Below are positions 1 through 6,321 of a DNA stretch of 6,778 nucleotides, one piece after another. The translations under genes were made by a program, and so were the position numbers. The DNA comes from CBFGWV01 sp965652545 (GTDB taxonomy: Bacteria > Pseudomonadota > Gammaproteobacteria > Competibacterales > Competibacteraceae), in the NCBI GenBank assembly GCA_965652545.1, contig CBFGWV010000264.1, forward strand, positions 1-6,778. The letters run 5' to 3'. Position 1 is the first letter of the stretch; each line of letters starts with the position of its first letter. Under the pieces are notes generated by a model. It was not told the origin of the DNA. It did no database searches and saw only the letters and a program-made list of their open reading frames with translations.

Positions 1-55
1 GTGGCGTGTGGCGTGTGGCGTGTGGCGTGTGGCGTGTGGCGTGTGGCGTGTGGCG
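1..55. repeat. Seven-base tandem repeat, truncated by window edge
   Basis: The seven-base unit GTGGCGT is repeated seven times without error, followed by a partial eighth copy that breaks off into GGCAA. The array starts at the first base of the window, so its true length is unknown. Because the unit length is not a multiple of three and no plausible gene covers it, it reads as a non-coding minisatellite in the intergenic region downstream of the minus-strand gene. Such arrays can vary in copy number by slippage. Confidence 0.9.
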
Positions 56-103
56 GGCAACGTATTTACGCCATCTATGGGGGCACCCAACCCGCTACCG
101 GCA

Positions 104-130
104 CCTGTAGGAGCGCACCCCTGTGCGCGA
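104..130 (+). repeat. REP-like palindromic element with GTAG head
   Basis: A GTAG tetranucleotide (107-110) is followed by GAGCGCAC, and the stem GCGCAC (113-118) pairs perfectly with GTGCGC (123-128) across a four-base loop CCCT. A GTAG head next to a short palindrome is the form of the REP elements mobilised by RAYT (Y1 tyrosine) transposases in Pseudomonas and related gammaproteobacteria. Only one copy is visible here and no RAYT gene lies in the window. It sits 49 bases after the stop codon of the minus-strand gene and could also act as a weak 3' stem-loop for that transcript. Confidence 0.6.
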
Positions 131-178
131 TTGCCCGATACGCCATCGAACCCTCGAGACTCCCCCCTTCAAGCCCGA

Positions 179-979
179 TTATCTCGCCGACCCCACCGCC
201 AACTCGCCCTTCAACTCATCCAACTCCTGCAAATGCGTCCGGTCGTGCTCGTGAATGCTCTCGACCAGATCGTCGACGGTCATGCGCCGCCGTCCGTCGA
301 AAAGCCCGTAACGCCGCCGCTGCTCCGCGTCGAGGCCGCGCAGGCGTGCGACCAGATTTGCCCGGGCGGTGGTGAAGTCTGTCAGCGCGGCATCCAGGTC
401 CTGGCGCATGTAGTCGCGCTGTTGCGCCCAGGCGCTGCCGTCGACGGAGGGCAGTACTGGCGCGTCGCCATCCAACACTTTGTCGATGCGCACGCGGAAG
501 GCCTCGATATCGAGGTCGCGCAAATGGCAGGCGTGTTCGAGGACGCAGAAGCCGGTGCCCGGCGGCCGTTGGTGCCGCAGTGCCTCGGGTATGGCGTCCA
601 CCTGCTGCCGCAATTCGCGCGGCATGGTGGCCAGGGCCTCCAGCAACTCGTCGTAGCCACGTTGTACCGGCAGCGCCGACCACACCGCGCCGTAGGTGAA
701 ATAGCCGCCGGGTACCCGGCCGCGCGGGCGCAGCACGTCGTGTCGATGACGACGCATGACGTCGGCGACCATCGAGCCGCAGAACTGGCGTGCGGTCTGG
801 TCGTCCTGGACTTCGGGGAAGCGGGCACGCAGGTCGTGGACGATGGCGGCCACGGCCGGCACTTGCGCGCGGGAGAGCGCGGCGTATTCCAGGTAGCGCT
901 CGGCGGTGTCGATAAGGGATTCGAGTTGCATGCCCAGGGCTGTCGCTCTGAACTGGTCGAAGCGTGAGTGCATGATCAT
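179..979 (-). CDS. DinB/YfiT-superfamily protein with unknown N-terminal region
   Basis: This encodes a 266-aa soluble protein. The C-terminal half (about residues 140-256) looks like a DinB/YfiT-type four-helix domain: a helix with EHACHLRDLD (148-157) and a late helix with HEHDRTHLQEL (243-253). Candidate metal-binding histidines are H152 (or H149), H245 and H249. Family members include divalent-metal enzymes that use thiol cofactors and many proteins of unknown role. Residues 1-135 are not a domain I recognise, although the stretch RVPGGYFTYGAVWSALP (88-104) looks conserved in style. The ATG at 979 was chosen over one at 1006, which lies in the AT-rich promoter-like region; an ATG at 973 is equally possible and no strong ribosome site decides. 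No signal peptide or membrane segment is seen. The gene is divergent from the TRAP operon, with 228 bases between the two starts. Its function is not predictable beyond the fold. Confidence 0.8.
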   Translation of the reverse strand: MIMHSRFDQFRATALGMQLESLIDTAERYLEYAALSRAQVPAVAAIVHDLRARFPEVQDDQTARQFCGSMVADVMRRHRHDVLRPRGRVPGGYFTYGAVWSALPVQRGYDELLEALATMPRELRQQVDAIPEALRHQRPPGTGFCVLEHACHLRDLDIEAFRVRIDKVLDGDAPVLPSVDGSAWAQQRDYMRQDLDAALTDFTTARANLVARLRGLDAEQRRRYGLFDGRRRMTVDDLVESIHEHDRTHLQELDELKGELAVGSAR

Positions 980-990
980 GGCTCGCAAAG

Positions 991-1013
991 TAACGTACCA
1001 AAACATTACGTTA
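991..1013. promoter_or_regulatory. Candidate operator dyad in AT-rich divergent region
   Basis: TAACGTA (991-997) is repeated inverted as TACGTTA (1007-1013), with nine bases between. The segment from about 986 to 1036 is strikingly AT-rich compared with everything around it. Read on the minus strand, TATAAC (1015-1010) is a good -10 hexamer for the DinB-like gene, although the matching -35 at about 1033-1038 is poor. The dyad overlaps this -10 and the likely transcription start, which is where a repressor site would lie. No regulator gene is present in the window to pair with it. Confidence 0.35.
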
Positions 1014-1055
1014 TATATAAAGCTATTACAAGTATGGTGTCGGCGTGTCCTCCAC

Positions 1056-1073
1056 TGTCCGGGATGCCGGACA
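1056..1073. promoter_or_regulatory. Perfect dyad, candidate activator (enhancer) site for sigma-54 promoter
   Basis: TGTCCGGGATGCCGGACA is a perfect inverted repeat: TGTCCGG, four bases, CCGGACA. Its centre lies about 110 bases before the start site predicted from the sigma-54 promoter at 1149-1164, the usual distance for upstream sites of bacterial enhancer-binding proteins. Two half-site-like sequences, TGTCGG (1038-1043) and TGTCC (1046-1050), lie just upstream in the same orientation. The dyad is not followed by a T-run, so a terminator is unlikely. Confidence 0.5.
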
Positions 1074-1118
1074 TTCCAATCGCGCGTTTGTCCTGGATCA
1101 CGGTCATGTTGTCAGCAT

Positions 1119-1131
1119 ATTCAAGGGCTTA
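1119..1131 (+). promoter_or_regulatory. Candidate IHF-binding site
   Basis: ATTCAAGGGCTTA differs at one position from the IHF consensus WATCAANNNNTTR. It lies between the dyad at 1056-1073 and the sigma-54 promoter, where IHF bends DNA at many sigma-54 promoters. The consensus is short and loose, so the position is the main argument. Confidence 0.4.
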
Positions 1132-1148
1132 TTGCCTGTGCTGGTGGC

Positions 1149-1164
1149 TGGCACAGGCTGTGCT
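1149..1164 (+). promoter_or_regulatory. Sigma-54 (RpoN) promoter of the TRAP/CoA-transferase operon
   Basis: TGGCACAGGCTGTGCT matches the -24/-12 consensus TGGCAC-N5-TTGCW at ten of eleven defined positions. The invariant GG (1150-1151) and GC (1162-1163) are separated by exactly ten bases. Transcription would start near 1175, leaving a leader of about 33 bases before the dctP start codon. No convincing sigma-70 promoter was found in this interval. Dicarboxylate TRAP operons in other bacteria are known to be RpoN-dependent, with the DctB/DctD two-component system as the classical activator. Confidence 0.7.
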
Positions 1165-1194
1165 CTTGATCGGGTGGTTACATCAAAACCCGAT

Positions 1195-1201
1195 GAGGAG
1201 G
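1195..1201 (+). promoter_or_regulatory. Strong ribosome binding site deciding the dctP start
   Basis: GAGGAGG lies six bases before the ATG at 1208. This settles the start against upstream in-frame ATGs at 968 and 1193: the first would put the promoter inside the gene, and the second overlaps this site. Confidence 0.85.
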
Positions 1202-1207
1202 ACATCC

Positions 1208-2278
1208 ATGATTCGCAAACATCTGCCGGCGCTGACCCGTACCCTGCTTGCCACTGCTGTGATCGCCACGATGGGGATGGCGACGGCCCAGGCCCAGGAG
1301 CGGGTGCGCTGGCGTGTACCCAGTGCGTTCCCATCCAGTTTGCCGGCATTGGGGGACAACATGCCCTGGGTGGCCGAGCAACTGAGCGCCGCCAGCGGCG
1401 ATCGCATCCAGATGCGCACGGTGGAGCCGGGGGAGATGGTACCGGCGCTGGAGTTGTCCGAGGCGGTGGGGCAGGGGCAGGTGGTGGCCGGCTACAACTG
1501 GCTGGGCTATGACCAGGGGCGTATTCCCGCCTCGCCGCTGTTCTCCGCCGTACCCTTCGGCATGGAGCCGTGGGAGTACATCGCCTGGTGGTATCGCGGC
1601 GACGGTCGCGAACTGGCCGAGGATGTCTACGGTGCCATCAACGTGCACCCGATCTTCTGCGGTATCACCGGTCCGGAGACCGCCGGCTGGTTCAAGAAGC
1701 CTATCGACAAGCTGGAGGATATCAACGGACTGAAGATCCGCTTCGCCGGCCTGGGCGGCCGGGTGATGCAGGATTTGGGCGCGTCGGTGTCGATGATTCC
1801 CGGCGGTGAGATCTACCAGTCGCTGGAGCGCGGCGTGATCGATGCCTCGGAGTTCTCGCTGCCGGTGGTGGACCAGCGGCTGGGCTTTGCCCAGGTGGCG
1901 CCGTACAACTATTTCCCCGGCTGGCATCAGACGTTCACGGCCTTCCACCTGATCGTCAACAAGGACGAGTGGGGCAAGCTCGCCGATGCCGACAAGGCGC
2001 TGATCACCATGGCCTGCACGGCCGGGGTGACCAACAACCTGGCGGCCTCTGAAGCCTTGCAGGGCGAGATCATCGCCGGCTTCCCGGACATCGGTGTGAC
2101 CGCCACCCGCCTGTCGCCGGAGATTCTCCAGCAGTTGAAGACCACCTCCGACAAGGTGATGGCCGAGCAGGTTGAGGCCGATGCGGACTTCAAGCGCGTG
2201 TACGAGAGCCAGCAGGCGTTCTCCAAGAACTACCAGCTGTGGAAGGAGTTGGGCTACCTGCCGCGCGACTTCAAGTGA
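1208..2278 (+). CDS. dctP: TRAP transporter periplasmic solute-binding protein (DctP/TakP/FcbT1-like)
   Basis: This 356-aa protein is the extracytoplasmic receptor of a TRAP transporter: it binds a carboxylate in the periplasm and hands it to the membrane subunits. A signal peptide is clear, with basic residues at R3-K4, a hydrophobic core at about 12-24, and an A-Q-A site giving cleavage after A29. The mature start ERVRWRVPSAF is typical of the family. LKIRF (175-179) carries the arginine (R178) expected to bind the substrate carboxylate, as R147 does in SiaP. GGEIYQSLERGVIDASEF (199-216) and YNYFPGWHQ (233-241) resemble the TakP/FcbT1 branch (mannitol/chloroaromatic/2-oxoacid TRAP), whose members bind 2-oxoacids, lactate or 4-chlorobenzoate. 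TakP and related receptors coordinate substrate through a cation; I cannot confirm that here. The gene is first in the operon, behind the sigma-54 promoter, and a terminator-like hairpin follows it. The family call is firm; the substrate is open. Confidence 0.93.
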   Translation: MIRKHLPALTRTLLATAVIATMGMATAQAQERVRWRVPSAFPSSLPALGDNMPWVAEQLSAASGDRIQMRTVEPGEMVPALELSEAVGQGQVVAGYNWLGYDQGRIPASPLFSAVPFGMEPWEYIAWWYRGDGRELAEDVYGAINVHPIFCGITGPETAGWFKKPIDKLEDINGLKIRFAGLGGRVMQDLGASVSMIPGGEIYQSLERGVIDASEFSLPVVDQRLGFAQVAPYNYFPGWHQTFTAFHLIVNKDEWGKLADADKALITMACTAGVTNNLAASEALQGEIIAGFPDIGVTATRLSPEILQQLKTTSDKVMAEQVEADADFKRVYESQQAFSKNYQLWKELGYLPRDFK

Positions 2279-2284
2279 TCGACC

Positions 2285-2314
2285 CGGCCCGGTGTCAGCC
2301 GGGCCGCCTTTTTT
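2285..2314 (+). terminator. Intra-operon hairpin plus T-run after dctP
   Basis: CGGCCCGG (2285-2292) pairs perfectly with CCGGGCCG (2299-2306) across a six-base loop, and six Ts follow at 2309-2314. This is a canonical intrinsic terminator seven bases after the dctP stop. Because dctQ starts only 31 bases later with no visible promoter, it most likely terminates only part of the transcripts, or stabilises the 3' end of dctP mRNA. Either would give more binding protein than membrane subunits. Confidence 0.85.
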
Positions 2315-2344
2315 GGCCACATCGCCTTTGCAACGGGGACCGAG

Positions 2345-2905
2345 ATGACCGCGCATGACGCAAGCGGCGGGACGACCGCGCCGGACTTTCCCCACACCCG
2401 TCTGTCACGGGTGCTGGATTCGCTGATCAACCGCATCGGCAGCCTGTCCTCGTGGCTGTGGGTGCTCATCATCGTCGCCACGGTGGTCAACGTGGTGTGG
2501 CGCTATGCGCTTTCCAACAACATCGGCCAGCTCGAGGAGTTGCAGTGGCATTTGTTCGCCGTGGCCTTTCTCGTTGGTATCGCGTACTGCATACCCGATG
2601 ACAGCCATATCCGCGTGGATATGCTCTATGCCGGGCTCTCGCTCAAGGCCCGCGGCTGGATCGAGCTCATCGGCTTGCTGGCCTTCGCTCTGCCGTTCGT
2701 GGTGTTCGTGATTGTCTACGCCGTGCCCTTCGTCGAGGCGGCCTGGGCCATCGGCGAGCGCTCCGACCAGCCCAGCGGGCTGCCGCACCGGTTTCTCATC
2801 AAGGGTGCGCTGATCGCCGGCTTCGGGCTCATCGCCATCGCCTTGCTGTCGCGCCTGTCGCGGGTGACTGCGCTGTTGTTTGGCCTGCCCCGGGCGGAGG
2901 GTTGA
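2345..2905 (+). CDS. dctQ: TRAP transporter small permease subunit (DctQ/FcbT2-like)
   Basis: This 186-aa inner-membrane protein is the small four-helix subunit that supports the large permease and docks the loaded binding protein. Four hydrophobic segments are seen at about 35-53, 67-83, 106-128 and 151-170. The stretch GQLEELQWHLF (61-71) at the start of helix 2 and HIRVDML (88-94) after it are characteristic of DctQ proteins. The first 20 residues are hydrophilic and cytoplasmic. The ATG at 2345 has only a weak ribosome site (GGGGA about seven bases upstream). The gene follows dctP after 66 bases containing a terminator-like hairpin. Its stop lies four bases before the dctM start, so translation of the two is probably coupled. 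The length is normal for the family. Confidence 0.92.
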   Translation: MTAHDASGGTTAPDFPHTRLSRVLDSLINRIGSLSSWLWVLIIVATVVNVVWRYALSNNIGQLEELQWHLFAVAFLVGIAYCIPDDSHIRVDMLYAGLSLKARGWIELIGLLAFALPFVVFVIVYAVPFVEAAWAIGERSDQPSGLPHRFLIKGALIAGFGLIAIALLSRLSRVTALLFGLPRAEG

Positions 2906-2909
2906 GATC

Positions 2910-4343
2910 ATGGAGCTGAATGAACTACTCGCCATCGTCCTCTTCGGCGGCTTCATCGTGTTGTTGTTTTCGGGCTTTCCCATCGTCTGGCTGCTGGGCG
3001 GTCTGTCGCTGATGATGGGCGCGCTGGCCATCCAGTTCGCCTACGGCTGGGAAGACTGGGTCATCGAGCATTATCCCGACACCTGGATGGACATCCATTG
3101 GCCGTACATGTCCGCCATCGTGCGCAATATCTGGGACCAGGCCATGCAGAACGAGGTCCTGGTGGCGCTGCCGATGTTCATCTTCATGGGCATCATGCTC
3201 GACCGCTCGGGCATCGCCGAGCGCTTGATGAACAGCTTCGCCCGTGTCTTCGGCGGCATGCGCGGCGGGTATGCGATCACTGTCATCCTCATTGGCATCC
3301 TGCTGGCGGCCTCCACCGGCATCGTGGGCGCCTCGGTGGTGTTGCTGGCCTTGCTCGGTCTGCCGGTGATGCTGAACAACAACTACAACAAATCGGTTGC
3401 CGTGGGGACGGTCACCTCGGTGGGTACGCTGGGGATTCTGATCCCCCCCTCGATCATGCTGGTGCTGATGGCGGACAAGCTGTCCATCTCGCCCGGCGGG
3501 CTGTTCCTCGGGGCGCTGATTCCCGGTGTGCTGCTGGGCGTGTTCTATGTGCTCTACATCGTCGTGCTCGGCTTCATCCGCCCCAGCCTGATGCCGGCCC
3601 CGGCGCAGCGCGAGCCGCTGGATGCCAAGGTGCTGCTGGGGCTGCTGTGGGCCGTCCTGCCGCCGGTGGGGTTGATCCTGGCGGTGTTGGGGACGATCTT
3701 CTTCGGCATCGCCACACCCACCGAGGCTGCCGGTGTCGGTGCGCTGGGGGCGACCCTGCTGGCCCTGGTCAACCGCTCGCTCAGCCTCAAGGACCTGCGC
3801 GAGGTCTGCGAGGGCACCACCAAGACCACGGCATTCATCATGGCGATCGTGCTCGGTGCCATCGCCTTCGCCCATGTGCTGCGCGGGTTGGAGGGCGATG
3901 TGATGGTCGAGCAGTGGCTGCTGGGCCTGAACCTGGGCGAGGTGGGCACGCTGCTGGTCATCCTGGGCATCGTTTTCGCCTTGGGCTTCGTGCTCGACTG
4001 GATTCAGATCGTGCTTATCATCCTGCCCCTGGCCGGCGGGCTCATCGGCGACCCCTCGCAACCGACGCTCGGCATGTGGGACGACCTGGGCTTCGCCTCG
4101 CCCGAGCAGGCCTTGATCTGGTTCACGTTGTTGTTCGCTATCGTGCTGCAGACCTCGTTCCTCACGCCGCCGGTGGGCTATGCGCTGTTCTACGTCAAAG
4201 GCGTGGCGCCGCCGGGGGTGACGCTGGGGCATATCTACCGCGGGGTGATCCCGTTCATCCTCATCCAGTTGGCGACGGTCGCGCTGGTCTTCGTCTGGCG
4301 CGATCTGGCCATCTGGCTGCCCGGCGTGGCATTCGCGCGATAA
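2910..4343 (+). CDS. dctM: TRAP transporter large permease subunit (DctM/FcbT3-like)
   Basis: This 477-aa protein is the ion-coupled transport channel of the TRAP system, in the inner membrane. Family hallmarks appear in order: NEVLVALPMFIFMGIMLDRSG (81-101), GILIPPSIMLV (175-185) followed by SPGGLFLGALIPG (194-206), TPTEAAGVGALGA (269-281), and LTPPVGYALFYVKGV (418-432). A dozen or so hydrophobic stretches span the chain. It is longer than the usual 425-435 residues of DctM. Part of the excess is an aromatic, charged loop at about 43-80 (WEDW to the QAMQN stretch), a trait of the mannitol/chloroaromatic branch. The ATG at 2910 is preferred over one at 2880, which overlaps dctQ; GCGGAGGG at 2895-2901 is its ribosome site. 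The CoA-transferase starts ten bases after its stop. Confidence 0.94.
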   Translation: MELNELLAIVLFGGFIVLLFSGFPIVWLLGGLSLMMGALAIQFAYGWEDWVIEHYPDTWMDIHWPYMSAIVRNIWDQAMQNEVLVALPMFIFMGIMLDRSGIAERLMNSFARVFGGMRGGYAITVILIGILLAASTGIVGASVVLLALLGLPVMLNNNYNKSVAVGTVTSVGTLGILIPPSIMLVLMADKLSISPGGLFLGALIPGVLLGVFYVLYIVVLGFIRPSLMPAPAQREPLDAKVLLGLLWAVLPPVGLILAVLGTIFFGIATPTEAAGVGALGATLLALVNRSLSLKDLREVCEGTTKTTAFIMAIVLGAIAFAHVLRGLEGDVMVEQWLLGLNLGEVGTLLVILGIVFALGFVLDWIQIVLIILPLAGGLIGDPSQPTLGMWDDLGFASPEQALIWFTLLFAIVLQTSFLTPPVGYALFYVKGVAPPGVTLGHIYRGVIPFILIQLATVALVFVWRDLAIWLPGVAFAR

Positions 4344-4353
4344 GGGGTGGGGC

Positions 4354-6291
4354 ATGAAGAACAAAGTGGTCAGTGCGGAGGAGGCCATGCGTCTCATCCG
4401 CCCCGGGGACACCTTGTGCACCTCCGGCTTCGTGGGCATCGGGACCCCGGATGCGTTGCTGGAGGCCTTGGCACGCCGGTTCGATGACAACGGCGAGCCG
4501 CGCAACCTGACCCTGGTGTTTGCCGCCGGGCAGGGCGACGGCAAGGTGCGCGGGCTGAACCGACTGGGTCGTGACGGTCTGCTCAAGCGGGTGGTCGGCG
4601 GGCACTGGGGGTTGATCCCCGAGGTGGCCCGCCTGGCGTTGGAGGACAAAATCGAGGCCTACAACCTGCCCCAGGGTGTGATCTCCCACCTGTACCGGGA
4701 CATTGCCGCGGGCAAGCCCGGCACGCTCACCCGTGTGGGGCTGGGGACCTTCGTCGACCCGCGCCAGGATGGCGGGCGGATCAACCGGGTGACCCGCGAG
4801 GCCCTGGTGGAGGTGGTCACCATCGGCGGCGAGGAGGCGTTGTTCTACAAGGCGTTTCCCATCCATGTGGCGTTCATTCGCGGCACGACGGCGGACACCG
4901 ACGGCAACATCACCATGGAGCGGGAGGCCTTGATTCTGGACTCCCTGGCCATGGCGATGGCCGCGCACAACAGCGGCGGCCTGGTCATCGCCCAGGTCGA
5001 GCGGGTGGCCGCCAGTGGCTCGCTGCACCCGCGCGACGTGGTGGTGCCGGCGCCGTTGGTGGACTGTGTGGTGGTGGCCGACCCCGGGTTGCATGAGCAG
5101 ACCTATGCCACACCGTACTCGCCGGCCTATGCGCATGAGATCCGCGTGCCAGTGCAGTCGATACGTCCCATGCCCTTATGCGCGCGCAAGGTCATCGCCC
5201 GCCGAGCGGCGATGGCTTTGCCACCGGGCGGTATCGTCAACCTCGGCATCGGCATGCCCGAGGGTGTCGCCGCCGTGGCCGCGGAGGAGGGATTGCTGGA
5301 TTTGCTGACGCTGACCGCCGAACCGGGCGTCATCGGCGGCGTACCGGCCAGCGGGCTGGATTTCGGGGCGGCGGTGAATACGCAGGCTTTGATTGCGCAG
5401 AACCAGCAGTTCGATCTCTACGACGGTGGCGGTCTGGACATGGCCTGCCTGGGGCTGGCGGAGTGCGATGTCGAGGGTAACGTCAACGTCAGCCGTTTCG
5501 GGGCGAAGCTGGCCGGTGCCGGTGGGTTCATAAACATCAGCCAGAATGCGAAGACGCTGGTGTTCACCGGGACGTTCACCGCCGGTGGTCTGGATCTGCT
5601 GGCCGGTGACGGGCGTCTGGTCATCCGTCAGGAGGGCCGCTCGGGCAAGTTCATCGCCAAGGTGGGCCAGATCACCTTTAGTGGCCCGCTGGCGCGTAGC
5701 GCGGGCAAGCCGGTGTTGTATGTCACCGAGCGGGCGGTGTTCCGGCTGACGCCGGAGGGGGTGAAGCTGATCGAGGTGGCGCCGGGGGCGGACATCGAAC
5801 GCGATGTGCTGGCGTTGATGGGGTTTGCGCCGATTGTGGAGTCGCCGACGGTGATGGATGAGGCGATTTTTTCGGAGGGCCCGATGGGGCTCAAGCAGCG
5901 GTTGCTGGATCTGGGGCTGGAGCAGCGCATTGTCTACGATGCAGAGCGCAACATTCTGTTTTTGAATTTCGAGTCGCTGCGGCTGCGCACGCTGGATGAT
6001 GTGGCGCAGATTCAGCATGCGGTGGCGGCGCAGTGTCGGCGGGTGGGGCGGCGGGTGGATGTGGTGGTCAATTACGACGGTTTCGAGCTGTCGCCGGAGC
6101 TGGCCTCGCCGTATGCCGCCATGGTGGCGGGTTTGTCCGATGCGTTTTACGGCACGGTCTCGCGTTATACGACCAGCGCTTTCATGCGCATCAAGCTCGG
6201 GGAGCTGCTGGAGCGCCGGGTGGCGCCGCATCTGTTCGAAACCCGGGCCGAGGCGCAGGCTTTCATCGAGCATGCGCGGCGGGATAGGTAG
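4354..6291 (+). CDS. Propionate-CoA-transferase-like acyl-CoA:carboxylate CoA-transferase with C-terminal extension
   Basis: This 645-aa cytosolic family I CoA-transferase moves CoA from an acyl-CoA such as acetyl-CoA to a free carboxylate. The alpha and beta halves are fused, as in Clostridium propionicum Pct and E. coli YdiF. Early signatures are GDTLCTSGFVGIGTPDAL (18-35), KRVVGGHWG (78-86) and AFPIHVAFIRGTTADTDGNIT (167-187). The beta half has VNLGIGMPEGVA (295-306) and then LTLTAEPGVIGG (318-329), in which E323 is the predicted nucleophile forming the glutamyl-CoA intermediate (E324 in Pct). YDGGGLDMACLGLAECD (356-372) and GGFINISQNAK (390-400) follow. The Pct-like part ends near 514; residues 515-645 are an added domain. 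A proline follows the catalytic glutamate where Pct has serine. The gene lies ten bases after dctM with an AAGGGG ribosome site. The operon context suggests it activates the imported acid. Confidence 0.93.
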   Translation: MKNKVVSAEEAMRLIRPGDTLCTSGFVGIGTPDALLEALARRFDDNGEPRNLTLVFAAGQGDGKVRGLNRLGRDGLLKRVVGGHWGLIPEVARLALEDKIEAYNLPQGVISHLYRDIAAGKPGTLTRVGLGTFVDPRQDGGRINRVTREALVEVVTIGGEEALFYKAFPIHVAFIRGTTADTDGNITMEREALILDSLAMAMAAHNSGGLVIAQVERVAASGSLHPRDVVVPAPLVDCVVVADPGLHEQTYATPYSPAYAHEIRVPVQSIRPMPLCARKVIARRAAMALPPGGIVNLGIGMPEGVAAVAAEEGLLDLLTLTAEPGVIGGVPASGLDFGAAVNTQALIAQNQQFDLYDGGGLDMACLGLAECDVEGNVNVSRFGAKLAGAGGFINISQNAKTLVFTGTFTAGGLDLLAGDGRLVIRQEGRSGKFIAKVGQITFSGPLARSAGKPVLYVTERAVFRLTPEGVKLIEVAPGADIERDVLALMGFAPIVESPTVMDEAIFSEGPMGLKQRLLDLGLEQRIVYDAERNILFLNFESLRLRTLDDVAQIQHAVAAQCRRVGRRVDVVVNYDGFELSPELASPYAAMVAGLSDAFYGTVSRYTTSAFMRIKLGELLERRVAPHLFETRAEAQAFIEHARRDR

Positions 6292-6321
6292 GGCGCGGGG
6301 GCTTGGCGTTGGCCTGCCGCG

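Noticed and set aside
8..967. Plus-strand open frame of 319 codons opposite the DinB-like gene
   Set aside because: It begins inside the heptamer array, has no ribosome site and has no family signature. The opposite strand shows clear DinB motifs, so this is a GC-rich antisense shadow.
1056..1073. Terminator reading of the perfect dyad
   Set aside because: No T-run follows on either strand and no transcript is expected to end there; the position relative to the sigma-54 promoter fits a protein-binding site better.
1088..1137. Sigma-70 promoter candidates such as TTGTCC or TTGTCA
   Set aside because: No acceptable -10 hexamer lies 16-18 bases downstream of either, whereas the sigma-54 match nearby is nearly perfect.
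968..1207. 80-codon N-terminal extension of dctP from the ATG at 968
   Set aside because: It would bury the signal peptide and place the sigma-54 promoter inside the gene. The GAGGAGG site at 1195-1201 with the ATG at 1208 fits far better.
2925..4649. Minus-strand open frame of 574 codons
   Set aside because: Its product is extremely rich in His, Gln, Asp and Arg, as expected from the complement of a membrane protein gene. It lies antisense to dctM and the start of the CoA-transferase, both of which have strong family motifs.
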